Part shown: in pieces, positions 49,172 through 58,388 of the stretch
Layout of the letters: every line of letters begins with the position of its first letter
How positions within the stretch are numbered: the stretch's first letter is position 1
Origin: Amycolatopsis nalaikhensis
GTDB taxonomy: Bacteria > Actinomycetota > Actinomycetes > Mycobacteriales > Pseudonocardiaceae
NCBI RefSeq assembly: GCF_030264295.1
Contig: NZ_CP127173.1
Span: 1,991,501 to 2,055,500 of the forward strand
Direction: 5' to 3'
DNA length: 64,000 nucleotides
Position numbers and translations under genes: made by a program
Notes under the pieces: model-generated
What the model was told of the DNA's origin: nothing
The model's database searches: none
Seen by the model: only the letters and a program-made list of their open reading frames with translations

Positions 49172-49771
49172 CTAAACAGCCGGGCGAAGCCCGTCCATTG
49201 AGGGTGGCGGCGGGGCGGGGTCCGGGTAGTCCCGTGGTTTGACGAAGGTCGCCAGGACCAACCAGATCAGCCCGCCGAAGCGCCCGACCGGGATCAGCGG
49301 GTACAGCACGTCGGTCAGCATGCTGAAGGCCGAAAGCCCGGCCAGCGCGGCAATCACGTAGCCGGTGATCTCCAGCCACTTGGGTGTCGTCGGGGCTGCC
49401 GCCGCGATCAGCAACGCGAGCGGCACGGTGAACCCGAAGGCCCCTGCCGCGAACGCCAGCGAGGTCAACGGACGGGCGAGGTCGGTGTTCTGCACGGCCG
49501 TCCAGGTGGCGAGACCGCTCAGCAGCAGGCTGCCCGAGGCGAGCAGACCGCCCGCGTAGCCGAGCGACGGCGGTCTCGCGACGGCGGTCCACGCCGCCAG
49601 CGACAGCCCGGCGCCGAAGACGACGAGCGCCAGCAGCTGGACGAGCCCCTGGTGGGTGGCGTAGTAGGCGGTGACTTCGGCGGCGGACGAGTCCGGCCGC
49701 GTCCCGGTGGCGCCGAGGACTCCCCCGGCGATGGTCAGCAGTCCGTAGGCGGTGATCGCGATTCGTTTCAT
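49172..49771 (-). CDS. Six-helix membrane protein under MarR control
   Basis: A protein of 199 residues with about six hydrophobic segments (ITAYGLLTIAGGVLG, LLALVVFGAGLSLAAW, FTVPLALLIAAAA, ITGYVIAALAGLSAFSM). RPDSSAAEVTAYYATHQG sits in the first outer loop. The layout resembles small actinobacterial membrane proteins of the DUF4386 type, but I cannot assign it. It is transcribed away from the MarR gene with a palindrome between them. The start ATG at 49771 was chosen because upstream in-frame codons lie within the operator. Confidence 0.7.
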   Translation of the reverse strand: MKRIAITAYGLLTIAGGVLGATGTRPDSSAAEVTAYYATHQGLVQLLALVVFGAGLSLAAWTAVARPPSLGYAGGLLASGSLLLSGLATWTAVQNTDLARPLTSLAFAAGAFGFTVPLALLIAAAAPTTPKWLEITGYVIAALAGLSAFSMLTDVLYPLIPVGRFGGLIWLVLATFVKPRDYPDPAPPPPSMDGLRPAV

Positions 49772-49779
49772 GCCATAAA

Positions 49780-49799
49780 CGATTACACTCGCGTAATCG
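49780..49799. promoter_or_regulatory. MarR operator between divergent genes
   Basis: CGATTAC-ACTCGC-GTAATCG is a perfect inverted repeat with 7-base arms and a 6-base spacer, lying 9 bases from the membrane-protein start and 26 from the MarR start. It is the likely binding site for the MarR dimer. Confidence 0.7.
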
Positions 49800-49824
49800 A
49801 TTGTCAACGGCTATGGTTCTGACC

Positions 49825-50286
49825 ATGAACGGTTTCGGCTCCGCGTTCCTCCTCGCCCAGGTCGGCGCCCACGCGGCCCAGCGGTTCGCCGAGCGGATCG
49901 GCGAGCTGGACCTCACCCCGGCGCAGGTCGGCCTCCTGCGGCTGGTGGCGACGCGGCCGGGCCAGAGCCAGCAGGCGATCGCGGCCCAGCTCGGCACCCA
50001 GCCGACCCGCCTGGTCGCGCTGGTGGACGGCCTGGAGAAGCGCGGCGTGCTCGAGCGCCACCGCAACCCCGAGGACCGCCGCCTTTACGCGTTGCAGCTG
50101 ACCGACGACGGCCGCGAGCTGATGAGCCGCATCGCCATCGAGGCGGTGGCCCACGAGCGCGCGCTGACGGCGGCGCTGTCGAACGACGAACGCGGCGTCC
50201 TGCGCGAACTGCTGACCAAGATCGCCGACGAGCAAGGCCTCCAGCCCGGCGTGCACCCCGGCTACGCAGGTGGTCGCCTGTCGTGA
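49825..50286 (+). CDS. MarR-family transcriptional regulator
   Basis: A protein of 153 residues. Winged HTH: AQVGLLRLVATRPGQSQQAIAAQLGTQ, then RLVALVDGLEKRGVLERHRNPEDRRLYALQLT, whose D-x-R wing motif is intact. It likely represses itself and the divergent membrane protein until a small ligand binds. ATG at 49825 (MNGFGSAFLLAQVG) is preferred; ATG at 49813 adds four residues. Neither has a clear ribosome site, so the mRNA may have a very short leader. Its last codon and stop are supplied by the repeat at 50280-50325. Confidence 0.82.
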   Translation: MNGFGSAFLLAQVGAHAAQRFAERIGELDLTPAQVGLLRLVATRPGQSQQAIAAQLGTQPTRLVALVDGLEKRGVLERHRNPEDRRLYALQLTDDGRELMSRIAIEAVAHERALTAALSNDERGVLRELLTKIADEQGLQPGVHPGYAGGRLS

Positions 50287-50325
50287 GTGTTTAGGGCGGT
50301 TCTAACAGCCCTAAACACTCACGAC
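50280..50325. repeat. Inverted repeat at a convergent gene end (copy B)
   Basis: Arms of 18 bases (50280-50297 and 50308-50325) share the sequence of the copy at 19576-19621, with a slightly larger, imperfect top. It provides the TCG-TGA end of the MarR gene and lies three bases from the glycosyltransferase stop on the other strand. Confidence 0.9.
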
Positions 50326-50328
50326 GGG

Positions 50329-51432
50329 TCAGCGGAAGGTGGCCAGCATCCCGGCGACCGCGCGCGGCCAGGTGAACTCCTCCGCCCGCGCCCGGGCCGC
50401 CGCGCGGCGCAGGTCCTCGGGACTCTCCAGGAGGTTCGTCACTGCGGAGGCGAACGCGGGCGCGTGGTCGTCCACGGCCGCCCCGCACCCCGGCCGCACG
50501 ATCTCCCGCAGCGCCGACGACGCCGACACCACCACGGGAGTACCCGAGGCGAGGGCTTCGAGAGCGGCGAGCCCGAACGTCTCGTGCGGCCCCGGCGCGA
50601 GCGACACGTCCGCGCTCGCCAGCAGCCGCGCGACGTCGCCGCGGCCCGACAGGAACCCCAGGAACGTCACCGGCAGGCCGCGCGCCCGGCGCTCGAGAGC
50701 GCGCCGTCGCGGCCCGTCGCCCGCCACGACCAGCCGCACCTTCGCGCCCGCCTCGGTCAGCGAGGCGACCGTGTCCACACTGCGCTCAACGTGTTTCTCG
50801 GGCGACAGACGTCCACAGTGGACGAGCAGGGCGTCGGCTCCCCCGGCGAGGTCGGTGCGCCAGCCGTCGTCGCGCATGGCGGGCCGGAACGTCGCGAGGT
50901 CGACGCCGAGTGGCACGCGGCGGACGTTCGGCGCCGCGATCCGGTCGAACTCCGCGCGGGCGAACGCCGTCGTGCAGACGACCGTGTCGTAGTTCGCCGC
51001 CATCCGGCGGTTCGCGGCGTCGGCGACGCGGCGCGCGACCGGTTCCGGCAGCAGGAACTGCTCGAGCAGGCGGTCGAGGCGCTCGTGGGAGATGACCGTG
51101 CTGGGGACGCCGTGGCGCCGCGCCCAGCCGCCCATCCCGCGCAGCGTCAGCCGGTCCGACACCTCCAGCCGGTCGGGTTCGAGTCTGCGCAGCACCGCGC
51201 GGACGCGGTGCGGGTCGACGGCCCGGTAGCCGCCGGTTCCCGGGATTTTGGGTGCCGGTAAGGAAAATCGGCGCACGCCGGTCGACAGGACTTCTTCGGC
51301 GTAGCGCGTGCCGGGCACGACGAGCGTCACCTCGTGCCCGCTCGCGACGTAGCCCGCGCCGAGGTGGTGCAGTGCCGTGCGCAGCCCGCCCGAGCGCGGC
51401 CCGTAGAAGTTGGCGAGCTGGACGATGTGCAT
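50329..51432 (-). CDS. GT4 glycosyltransferase (mannosyltransferase-like)
   Basis: A GT-B protein of 367 residues. The start ATG at 51432 gives MHIVQLANFYGPRSGGLRTAL, the glycine-rich acceptor-side loop of GT4 enzymes. The donor domain has VHCGRLSPEKHVERSVD, GDGPRRRALERRA and the E-x7-E motif in PHETFGLAALEALASGTPVVV. It lies two bases after the stop of the MgtA-like gene and is probably co-transcribed. A role in mannosylated lipid or wall glycan synthesis is inferred from that partner. It carries a GTCCAC-N3-GGAC motif at 50811-50823. Confidence 0.83.
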   Translation of the reverse strand: MHIVQLANFYGPRSGGLRTALHHLGAGYVASGHEVTLVVPGTRYAEEVLSTGVRRFSLPAPKIPGTGGYRAVDPHRVRAVLRRLEPDRLEVSDRLTLRGMGGWARRHGVPSTVISHERLDRLLEQFLLPEPVARRVADAANRRMAANYDTVVCTTAFARAEFDRIAAPNVRRVPLGVDLATFRPAMRDDGWRTDLAGGADALLVHCGRLSPEKHVERSVDTVASLTEAGAKVRLVVAGDGPRRRALERRARGLPVTFLGFLSGRGDVARLLASADVSLAPGPHETFGLAALEALASGTPVVVSASSALREIVRPGCGAAVDDHAPAFASAVTNLLESPEDLRRAAARARAEEFTWPRAVAGMLATFR

Positions 51433-51434
51433 GG

Positions 51435-52553
51435 TCAGGCCGCGCGGGCGGCCCGGCCCCGCACGGCTTCGTAGTGCCCCATCAGTTCCCGGCAGACGGC
51501 GGGCCAGGTGCGGCCCAGCACGACCTTCCGCGCCTTCTCGCCCAGTCGCGCCCGCAGTGCGGGATCGCGCAGCGCGTCGACCTTCTCCACGAGCGCCGCT
51601 GCGTAGCCGTCGCGGTCGGCGGGCAGCAGGTAGCCGGTGCGGCCGGGCAGGACGAGGTCCTTCGGGCCGCCCGCGTCCGGCGCGAGCACCGGCAGGCCGG
51701 ACGCCATCGCCTCCTGCACCGCCTGGCAAAACGTCTCGTGCGGGCCCGTGTGGACGAAGAGGTCGAAGCTCGCGTACGCCGCCGACAGCTCGTCGCCGTA
51801 CTTCGCGCCGAGGAAAGCCGCGTCCGGCAGCTGCTCGCGAAGCGCGGGCAGTTCGGGGCCGTCGCCGACGACGACCACGCGGATGCCCGGCCGTCCGGCG
51901 AGCGCGGCCAGCCGGTCGACCTCCTTCTCCGGGGCGAGCCGCCCGACGAACCCGACGAGCAGCTCGCCGTTCGGCGCGAGCTCGGCGCGCAGGCGTGCGT
52001 CGGCGTGCTCCGGGGAGAACCGGTCGATGTCGACGCCGCGGGCCCACCGGTGCACGCGCGGGACGCCGTGCAGCTCCAGCTGCTCGACGGAGTCGCTGGA
52101 GGGGGCGAGGGTCCGGTCGGCGCGCGAGTGCAGCCGCCGCACCCAGCGCCACGCGGCCCGCGCGCCGATGCCGAAGCCGTACGCGGCGGCGAACCCGGCG
52201 ATGTCGGTCTGGTAGACGGCGATCGACGGGACGCGCAGTCTCCGCGCGGCGGCGAGCCCGCGCGCGCCGACGACGAACGGCGACGCGAGGTGCACGACGT
52301 CCGGGCCGAACGCGGTGAGCGCGGTCAGCACCGTGCGCGTGGGCAGGCCGATCGGGAGGGAGCTGACCCCGGGGACGTCGAGCGCGGGGATCCGGACCAC
52401 GGGGGCGCCGCGGTAGGAGTCCGGGCCGGGACCGGGGGCGATGATCAGCACGTCGTGGGCGCGTTCGCGCAGGTGCTCGACGACCCGGAGGACGGAGTTG
52501 GTCACGCCGTTCACCTGGGGCAGGAAACTTTCGGTGACTATGGCGACTCGCAC
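51435..52553 (-). CDS. mgtA: GDP-mannose-dependent alpha-mannosyltransferase, MgtA-like
   Basis: A GT4 protein of 372 residues. ESFLPQVNGVTNSVLRVVEHL is the family start (residues 8-28), followed by YQTDIAGFAAAYG, GFVGRLAPEKEVDRL and the E-x7-E motif in PHETFCQAVQEAMASGLPVLAP. It matches the mycobacterial MgtA type, which adds mannose to a glucuronosyl-diacylglycerol anchor in lipomannan-like glycan synthesis. The location near menG and menD is also as in mycobacteria. GTG start at 52553. Exact acceptor in this organism is unproven. Confidence 0.82.
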   Translation of the reverse strand: MRVAIVTESFLPQVNGVTNSVLRVVEHLRERAHDVLIIAPGPGPDSYRGAPVVRIPALDVPGVSSLPIGLPTRTVLTALTAFGPDVVHLASPFVVGARGLAAARRLRVPSIAVYQTDIAGFAAAYGFGIGARAAWRWVRRLHSRADRTLAPSSDSVEQLELHGVPRVHRWARGVDIDRFSPEHADARLRAELAPNGELLVGFVGRLAPEKEVDRLAALAGRPGIRVVVVGDGPELPALREQLPDAAFLGAKYGDELSAAYASFDLFVHTGPHETFCQAVQEAMASGLPVLAPDAGGPKDLVLPGRTGYLLPADRDGYAAALVEKVDALRDPALRARLGEKARKVVLGRTWPAVCRELMGHYEAVRGRAARAA

Positions 52554-52682
52554 GTCTTGGACGATCGCACCCGATACTGGCGCTCGTGTGACGCGGCGGC
52601 CAACGCTTCCGGAACAGATCGGCTACGACATGTCATCTCAAGGTCGTGTCCCGTAAACCAGCGGGGCCCAGACTAAGCAGGC

Positions 52683-53519
52683 ATGACCCTCTTGTCCTCC
52701 CGGCCGCCGCGGCCCGTCGAGCCCGGCCTGCTGTCGAGGGCGCTCGAAGTGGCCGGGCGGCTGGCCAACGACGCCACCGACGTGATCACCGCGACCGCCG
52801 GCCGCGGCGCCCACCCGTCGACGCTGGACTCGCCGTTCGACTGGGTCACCGACACCGACCGCATCCTCGAGCGGCACACGCGCCGCGTGCTGACCGCTGA
52901 GTTCCCCGGCATCCCGGTGGTGGGCCACGAGTTCGGCGCGGACCACGGCGCGGACGTCGCGGAGTACCGCTGGGTGGTGGATTCGGTCGACGGCACGGCG
53001 AACTACGTGGCCGGGGTGCCGTGGTGCGCGTACAGCCTGGCGTTGGTGGACGTCGCGGGACCGGTGGTGGGGGTGGTCGCCGACCCGTACCGAGCCCAGA
53101 TCTACGCGGCGGCGCGCGGCCGGGGGGCGCGGGCCAACGGCAAGCCGGTCAAGCTGGCGGACCGCTGCGTGACGGCGGGAGCGCTGGTCTGCACGGAGTT
53201 CGCGAGGCGCGGCCCGTGGCCGGGAATGGGCGGCTTCATCGAGCGCGCGGCGGCGGCGCACACAGGGGTCCGGGTGCTGGGGTCGGCGGCGTTGTCGATC
53301 GCGCAGGTGGCGCTGGGCCACGCGGCCGCGGCGGTGCTGCACAGCTACCACGAGTGGGACGTGGCGGGGTCGGTGGCGATGGCCATCGAGGCGGGCGCGG
53401 TGGTGCTGGACCGGCATGGGGAGGACACGGCGTTGCCGACGGACGGGCTGCTGGTGGCGGCCCCGGGCGTGGCGGACGAGGTCCTGGGCTGGTGGCAGGA
53501 GACGGCCCACGCGGGCTGA
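52683..53519 (+). CDS. Inositol monophosphatase-family protein
   Basis: A Mg-dependent phosphatase-fold protein of 278 residues. DWVTDTDRILE, VVDSVDGTANYVAGVPW (the metal-binding D-x-x-D-G-T motif) and HEWDVAGSVAMAIEAG (the W-D-x-A-G motif) are present; the usual GEE metal motif reads GHEFG here. The substrate could be inositol-1-phosphate, histidinol-phosphate or another sugar phosphate. It diverges from mgtA with 129 bases between starts, so supply of inositol for lipid anchors is an attractive idea but only inference. Its end carries the complex repeat at 53516. Confidence 0.82.
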   Translation: MTLLSSRPPRPVEPGLLSRALEVAGRLANDATDVITATAGRGAHPSTLDSPFDWVTDTDRILERHTRRVLTAEFPGIPVVGHEFGADHGADVAEYRWVVDSVDGTANYVAGVPWCAYSLALVDVAGPVVGVVADPYRAQIYAAARGRGARANGKPVKLADRCVTAGALVCTEFARRGPWPGMGGFIERAAAAHTGVRVLGSAALSIAQVALGHAAAAVLHSYHEWDVAGSVAMAIEAGAVVLDRHGEDTALPTDGLLVAAPGVADEVLGWWQETAHAG

Positions 53520-53593
53520 AGGGGACTTTCCTGGCATCTCATGAGCTGAAGGGCGCTTTCATCGCATCAGATGCGATGAACGTCCCCTTCAGC
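53516..53593. repeat. Compound inverted repeat between convergent genes
   Basis: Outer arms GCTGAAGGGGAC (53516-53527) and GTCCCCTTCAGC (53582-53593) enclose a second perfect hairpin, CATCGCATC-A-GATGCGATG (53561-53579), and two further GAAGG/CTTTC segments. It provides the end of the phosphatase gene and abuts the stop of the DUF3592-like gene. Confidence 0.82.
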
Positions 53594-54031
53594 TCAGGCC
53601 GGGACCTTCGTGCGCTTGTTCTGCCGCCGGATCCACCACAGCAAAGGCCCGGCCACCAGCCACGTGAACACGATGAAGCTCCCCAGCGGCAGCAGCGTCA
53701 ACGTCGCCGAGCGGCCCGCCACCCGCGCCAGCTCCGGGTCCGTCGCGTCGTACTCGATGCGGACCAGCTGGCCCGCCGCCAGGCCGTCCGGGTACAGGAC
53801 TCCGTTCGCCGGGCTGTGGACGATTCCGTCCGGGGTCTCGAAGTGGATGATCGTGCGGTCGAACGCCACCGAATCCACCGTCGCCGTCGCCGTGCCCATT
53901 TGGGCCGAGATCGCGCCGTCGTTGCGGATCGCCGCGAACAGCAGGCACACGCACATCACGGTGAGGAGCGAGGCGACGCCGAGGGTGGTCCACCACCCGA
54001 CGCGCCTCGCCCGCTCACCTCTCGTGCTCAC
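53594..54031 (-). CDS. DUF3592-like membrane protein
   Basis: A protein of 145 residues with a TM helix at each end (GVASLLTVMCVCLLFAAI near 18-35 and GSFIVFTWLVAGPLLWWI near 117-134) and a small beta-rich outer domain between them containing GLAAGQLVRIEYDATDPELARVAG, the DUF3592 signature (about residues 82-106). Function is unknown. ATG at 54031; it follows the M1 peptidase remnant on the same strand after 22 bases. Confidence 0.75.
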   Translation of the reverse strand: MSTRGERARRVGWWTTLGVASLLTVMCVCLLFAAIRNDGAISAQMGTATATVDSVAFDRTIIHFETPDGIVHSPANGVLYPDGLAAGQLVRIEYDATDPELARVAGRSATLTLLPLGSFIVFTWLVAGPLLWWIRRQNKRTKVPA

Positions 54032-54053
54032 GCCGCGAGCGTAGCGGTCCCGG

Positions 54054-55566
54054 TCAGCCCGCGTGTCCGGCGGCGAGAATCCGGTGGTTCTCCTGGATCT
54101 GGTCGTACGACCGCGGCTTCACCGAAGCCGCGCGAGCCACGAACGAGGCCACCCCGTTCGGGCCCACGGACGGCTTGCCCGCCGTGTACAGCCACGTCTG
54201 GAACAGGTCGTGCAGCGGCTTGCCCGAGATCTTCTCCGCCAGCGCGATGAACTCGAGGATCCGTCCGTGCGACCCGCCCTTCTGGGCCTGCCACGTCTTC
54301 AGGATGGTGAAGAACGCGTCGTCGCCGACGGCGGTCCGCAACGCCTGGAGCGTCAGCGCGCCCCGGTCGTAGACCGCGTTGTCGAACTGGTTCTCCGCGC
54401 CCGGGTCGGCCGGGACGACCTTCCACAGGTCGCCGTCGGCCGGGTTCGAGTCGTACGTGTACTGCGCCAGCTCGGCGACCGTGCCCTCGCCCTCGTGCTC
54501 CGACCACAGCCACTCCGCGTACGACGCGAAGCCCTCGTTCAGCCAGATGTCGCTCCAGCGGCCGAGCGACACGTCGTCGCCGAACCACTGGTGGGCGTTC
54601 TCGTGCGCGATCAGGGTCGTGTTCGAGCCCGCGCGGAAGTTGCGCGCCCCGTACGTCGGGCGGGTCTGGTTCTCCAGGGAGAAGCCGATTCCGCTCGTCA
54701 CGACGCCGCCCTCGGCTTCGAACGGGTACGGCCCGAACTGGGACGCCAGGAACTCGTCGATCTCCGGCGTCCGCTCGACGCTCGCCTTCGCCGCGTACAG
54801 CGAGTCGCCGAGGTCGGCGCCGTACGCCGTGATGAACGGCTTGCCGTCGGGCGTCGTCGACTCCACGACCTCGTACTTGCCGACGATGAACGACGTCAGG
54901 TACGTCGCCTGCGGGTGCGTGCTCCGCCACTGCCAGCGCGTCCAGCCCGCGCGGCTCTTCGTCTTGCGCACCAAGGTCCCGTTGGAGATGGCCGCGTTGT
55001 CGTCCGGCGCCTCGATGGAGACGTCGTAGGTCGCCTTGTCGGTCGGGTGGTCGTTGGCCGGGAACCACCACGCCGAGCTTCTGCGGCTCGTCGATGCCGA
55101 GCGCGCCGAAGGAGCCCTTCTTCCACGCGTTGATGCCGTCCACCGTCTCGGTCGAAGGCGTGTCCGAGTACGCGACGACGACGGTCGCGGTCTGGCCCTT
55201 GAGCAGCGGCTGCGCCGGGGTGACGACGAGCTCGCCGTTGCCGGTCTGGTTCGTGAACGCCGCCGGGCGGTTGTTCACGCGCACGCTCGACGCCTTGAGC
55301 GCGAAGTCGAGGTCGAACCGCGAGAGGTCCTGCGTCGCGGTGAGCAGGAGCGTCGTCGTCCCGGCGAGCACGTCCGTCGCGGGCTGGTAGGTCAGGCGGA
55401 TGTCGTAGTGCAGCACGTCCGTGCCGCCGTTGCCGGCGTTCGGGTAGTACGAATCACCGACGCCGGGCGCACCGGGCGTGGGGGCCGCACTGGCGGTACC
55501 GGCGAGCAGCACCGAGGCGACCCCGGCCGCGAGCACACCGAGGCCGGTGCGAGTTCTTGCACGCAT
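54054..55566 (-). pseudogene. Secreted M1-family metallopeptidase, broken by a one-base frameshift
   Basis: The reading frame from ATG 55566 has a signal peptide (GVLAAGVASVLLAGTASA) and an M1 N-terminal beta domain up to about residue 163 (GIDEPQKL). The frame then fails near 55071-55085. Coding continues in another frame from the expected AWWFPANDHPTDKATYD through the catalytic HENAHQWFGDD (an HExxH zinc site) and NEGFASYAEWLW to the stop at 54054. The total of 1513 bases is one more than a multiple of three, so a single inserted base explains it; the repaired protein would have 503 residues. Either a true inactivation or a sequence error. It would be an exported aminopeptidase. Confidence 0.85.
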
Positions 55567-55683
55567 TCGAATCCCTCCAACGGGTGAGGATCAGCGCGCT
55601 CGAACGTAGCCAGCCAAGGAGGTGCCAGGTACCGGCGAAGGAAGGTTCTTGCCTACTGGGACCAGGTCCGGAAACCGGTTGAC

Positions 55684-57360
55684 TCAGGCCGGGGAAACCG
55701 CCGCGGACACGGCGGCCCGCAGCCGCGCGTGCAGGTCACGGTGCCGCGACCGGTCGACGCGCACCTCGACGACGCGCAGCCCCGGCGCGGGCCGCAACGC
55801 CGCCCGGAACTCCGTCAGCGTCTCGGCCACGACGTGCGGCACCCGGTAACCCGCGCACAGCGCGCCCAGGTCGGCGCCGTGCGGGGTGCCGAAGACGCGC
55901 TCGAAGCTCGCCGCGTGCTCGGGCGCGCCCTGCTCCAGCAGCGAGAAGATGCCGCCGCCGTCGTCGTTGAGCACCACGATCGTCAGGTCGGGGCGCTGCT
56001 CGGCGGGCCCGGTGAGCAGGCCGGACGCGTCGTGCAGGAACGTCAGGTCGCCCAGGAGCGCGTACGACGGCCCGCGGTGGACGTACGCGGCGCCGATCGC
56101 CGTCGAGACCGTGCCGTCGATACCCGCGACGCCGCGGTTGCGGTGCACGAGGACGTCCGGGCGCAGGCGGCCCGCGAGCGCGACGTCGCGAGTCGGATTG
56201 GACGAGCCCACGACCAGCAGCGAGTCCGGCGGCAGCGCGTCCACCAGCTCCGACGCCAGCCGCAGTCCCGACGGCCACGGCTCGTCGGCCAGCACCGAGG
56301 ACACCGCCCCGGACGCCGCTTCGTCGGCACGCCGCCAGCTGGCCAGCCACTCCGGGTCGGCGGGCTTGGTCGGCTCGTCGAACCACTGCCCGACCTGCCG
56401 GACGTTGTGCGCGGGCGCGGGCCAGTCCGAGTCCGGCCGGACCAGCAGGACCTCGACCGAGGCGTCCGAAAGCACCTTCTGGATCTGCCGGAACACCGTC
56501 GGGCGGCCGAGGCAGAGCACCTGCTCCGGCTTGTGCCGCGAGATGAACTCCTCGACGCCCAGCAGCCACGCGCCGGACGAGATCGCCGTGCCGCCCGACA
56601 GCCCGAGGCCGCCGGTCTCCGACACGACCGGCCAGCCGTGCTGCTCGGCCCACTCGCTGGCCGCCTGGACGCCGGTGTCGCACGCGATGACCAGGCCGTG
56701 GCGCGCCGAAGGCACCACGAACGACGGCAGCGCGCCGAAGTCCGGCAGCTCGGTCCAGCGGGAGCCGTCGGGACGGCCGTCGAGCGATTCGTACCACTCG
56801 CCGTCGTCGTCGAGGTCCGGGACGAGCGGCTCGCGGAACGGGATGTTCAGGTGCACCGGCCCGCAGCGCCACTCGCCGTACGCGGCGTTCCAGGCGCGGC
56901 AGATCTGGCTGCGCCAGTACGAGTTCTGGCCGGCCCGCCGCTCGGCGACGGCGAGCTCGTCGAAGTAGCGGACGGCGTCGCCGTAGAGCTGGTGCTGGTC
57001 GATGACCTGCGACGCCCCGGCCGCGCGCAGCTCGGGCGGCCGGTCGGCGGTCATGACGATCAGCGGGACCCCGGCGCGGTCGGCTTCGAGGACCGCCGGG
57101 TGGAAGTTCGCGGCCGCGGTGCCGGACGTGCAGAGCACGGCCACCGGGCGGCCGGTGCGCGCGGCGATGCCGAGCGCGAGGAAGGCGGCGCCGCGCTCGT
57201 CGATGCGGACGTGCAGCTGGAGCTTGCCCGCGGCCGCCGCGTCATACAGCGCGATCGACAGCGGCGCGTTGCGGGAGCCCGGGCAGAGGACGACGTGCGA
57301 AACGGTGTTGCGGACGAGTTCGTCGACGATGACCCTGGCCTGCGCGGTGGAAGGGTTCAC
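55684..57360 (-). CDS. menD: SEPHCHC synthase (2-succinyl-5-enolpyruvyl-6-hydroxy-3-cyclohexene-1-carboxylate synthase)
   Basis: A thiamine-diphosphate enzyme of 558 residues that joins isochorismate and 2-oxoglutarate, an early step of menaquinone synthesis. Visible are CPGSRNAPL, RIDERGAAFLALG (the ThDP-activating Glu), CTSGTAAANFHPAV, NRGVAGIDGTVSTAIG and GDLTFLHD...NDDGGGIF for Mg/ThDP. GTG at 57360 is chosen because VNPSTAQARV matches the start of mycobacterial MenD and GAGG lies seven bases upstream; ATG at 57375 adds five residues. It diverges from menB with 57 bases between starts. Confidence 0.93.
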   Translation of the reverse strand: MNPSTAQARVIVDELVRNTVSHVVLCPGSRNAPLSIALYDAAAAGKLQLHVRIDERGAAFLALGIAARTGRPVAVLCTSGTAAANFHPAVLEADRAGVPLIVMTADRPPELRAAGASQVIDQHQLYGDAVRYFDELAVAERRAGQNSYWRSQICRAWNAAYGEWRCGPVHLNIPFREPLVPDLDDDGEWYESLDGRPDGSRWTELPDFGALPSFVVPSARHGLVIACDTGVQAASEWAEQHGWPVVSETGGLGLSGGTAISSGAWLLGVEEFISRHKPEQVLCLGRPTVFRQIQKVLSDASVEVLLVRPDSDWPAPAHNVRQVGQWFDEPTKPADPEWLASWRRADEAASGAVSSVLADEPWPSGLRLASELVDALPPDSLLVVGSSNPTRDVALAGRLRPDVLVHRNRGVAGIDGTVSTAIGAAYVHRGPSYALLGDLTFLHDASGLLTGPAEQRPDLTIVVLNDDGGGIFSLLEQGAPEHAASFERVFGTPHGADLGALCAGYRVPHVVAETLTEFRAALRPAPGLRVVEVRVDRSRHRDLHARLRAAVSAAVSPA

Positions 57361-57417
57361 CGGCAGGCCTCGCATCCATCGAGATCAGATGTGTCCACAG
57401 GTCCTATTCTCCCAAAC

Positions 57418-58342
57418 GTGGATGACGCCCGAGTTTCCGAGCTGTTCGACCCCGCCGCGTGGACCGAGGTCGAAGGTTTCGCCTTCACCGACATCACCTA
57501 CCACCGCTCCGCCGAGAGCCGGGGCGGCAAACGCGTCGTGCGCATCGCGTTCGACCGTCCGGAGGTCCGCAACGCCTTCCGGCCGCACACCGTCGACGAG
57601 CCTCTACCGGGCGCTGGACCACGCCCGGATGAGCTCGGACGTCGGCTGCGTCCTGCTCACCGGCAACGGCCCCTCGCCCAAGGACGGCGGGTGGGCGTTC
57701 TGCTCCGGTGGTGACCAGCGTATTCGCGGACGCTCCGGCTATCAGTACGCGAGCGGCGAGACCTCCGACACGGTGGACCCCGCGCGGGCCGGCCGGCTGC
57801 ACATCCTCGAGGTCCAACGGCTCATCCGGTTCATGCCGAAACCCGTGATCGCGGTCGTGCCGGGCTGGGCCGCGGGCGGCGGGCACTCCCTGCACGTGGT
57901 GTGCGATCTCACGCTGGCCTCGGCCGAGCACGCGAAGTTCAAGCAGACCGACGCCGACGTCGGCTCGTTCGACGGCGGCTACGGCTCGGCCTACCTGGCG
58001 AAGATGGTCGGCCAGAAGTTCGCCCGCGAGATCTTCTTCCTCGGCCGGGAGTACTCCGCCGAGCAGATGCACCAGATGGGCGCGGTCAACGCGGTCGTGC
58101 CACACGCCGACCTCGAGAAAGAGGCGCTGACCTGGGCGTGGGAGATCACCCGCAAGTCGCCGACGGCGCAGCGGATGCTCAAGTACGCGTTCAACCTCAC
58201 CGACGACGGCCTGGTCGGCCAGCAGCTGTTCGCCGGCGAAACCACCCGGTTGGCCTACATGCAGGACGAGGCCGTCGAAGGCCGCGACGCGTTCCTCCAG
58301 AAGCGCGACCCCGACTTCAAGGACGTCCCCTATTACTACTGA
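57418..58342 (+). pseudogene. menB: menB (1,4-dihydroxy-2-naphthoyl-CoA synthase), broken by a one-base frameshift
   Basis: From GTG 57418 the frame reads VDDARVSELFDPAAW to RNAFRPHTVDE, then one extra C at 57601-57602 breaks it. Removing that base restores ELYRALDHARMSSDVGCVLLTGNG and the rest of a normal MenB: GGWAFCSGGDQRIRG, VVPGWAAGGGHSLHVVCDLTLAS, QTDADVGSFDGGYGSAYLAK and the C-terminal YY end. The length is 925 bases, one over a multiple of three; repaired protein 307 residues. MenB closes the naphthoquinone ring and should be essential if menaquinone is the only quinone, so a sequence error is more likely than a real loss. Confidence 0.88.
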
Positions 58343-58388
58343 GCTGCTCCCGGTCCCCCTCGACGGCTCGCCTGAGGCCCTCGAGGTC

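Noticed and set aside
57418..58342. Programmed ribosomal frameshift in menB
   Set aside because: No slippery heptamer or downstream pseudoknot-like structure is seen at 57600, and menB is not known to use frameshifting.
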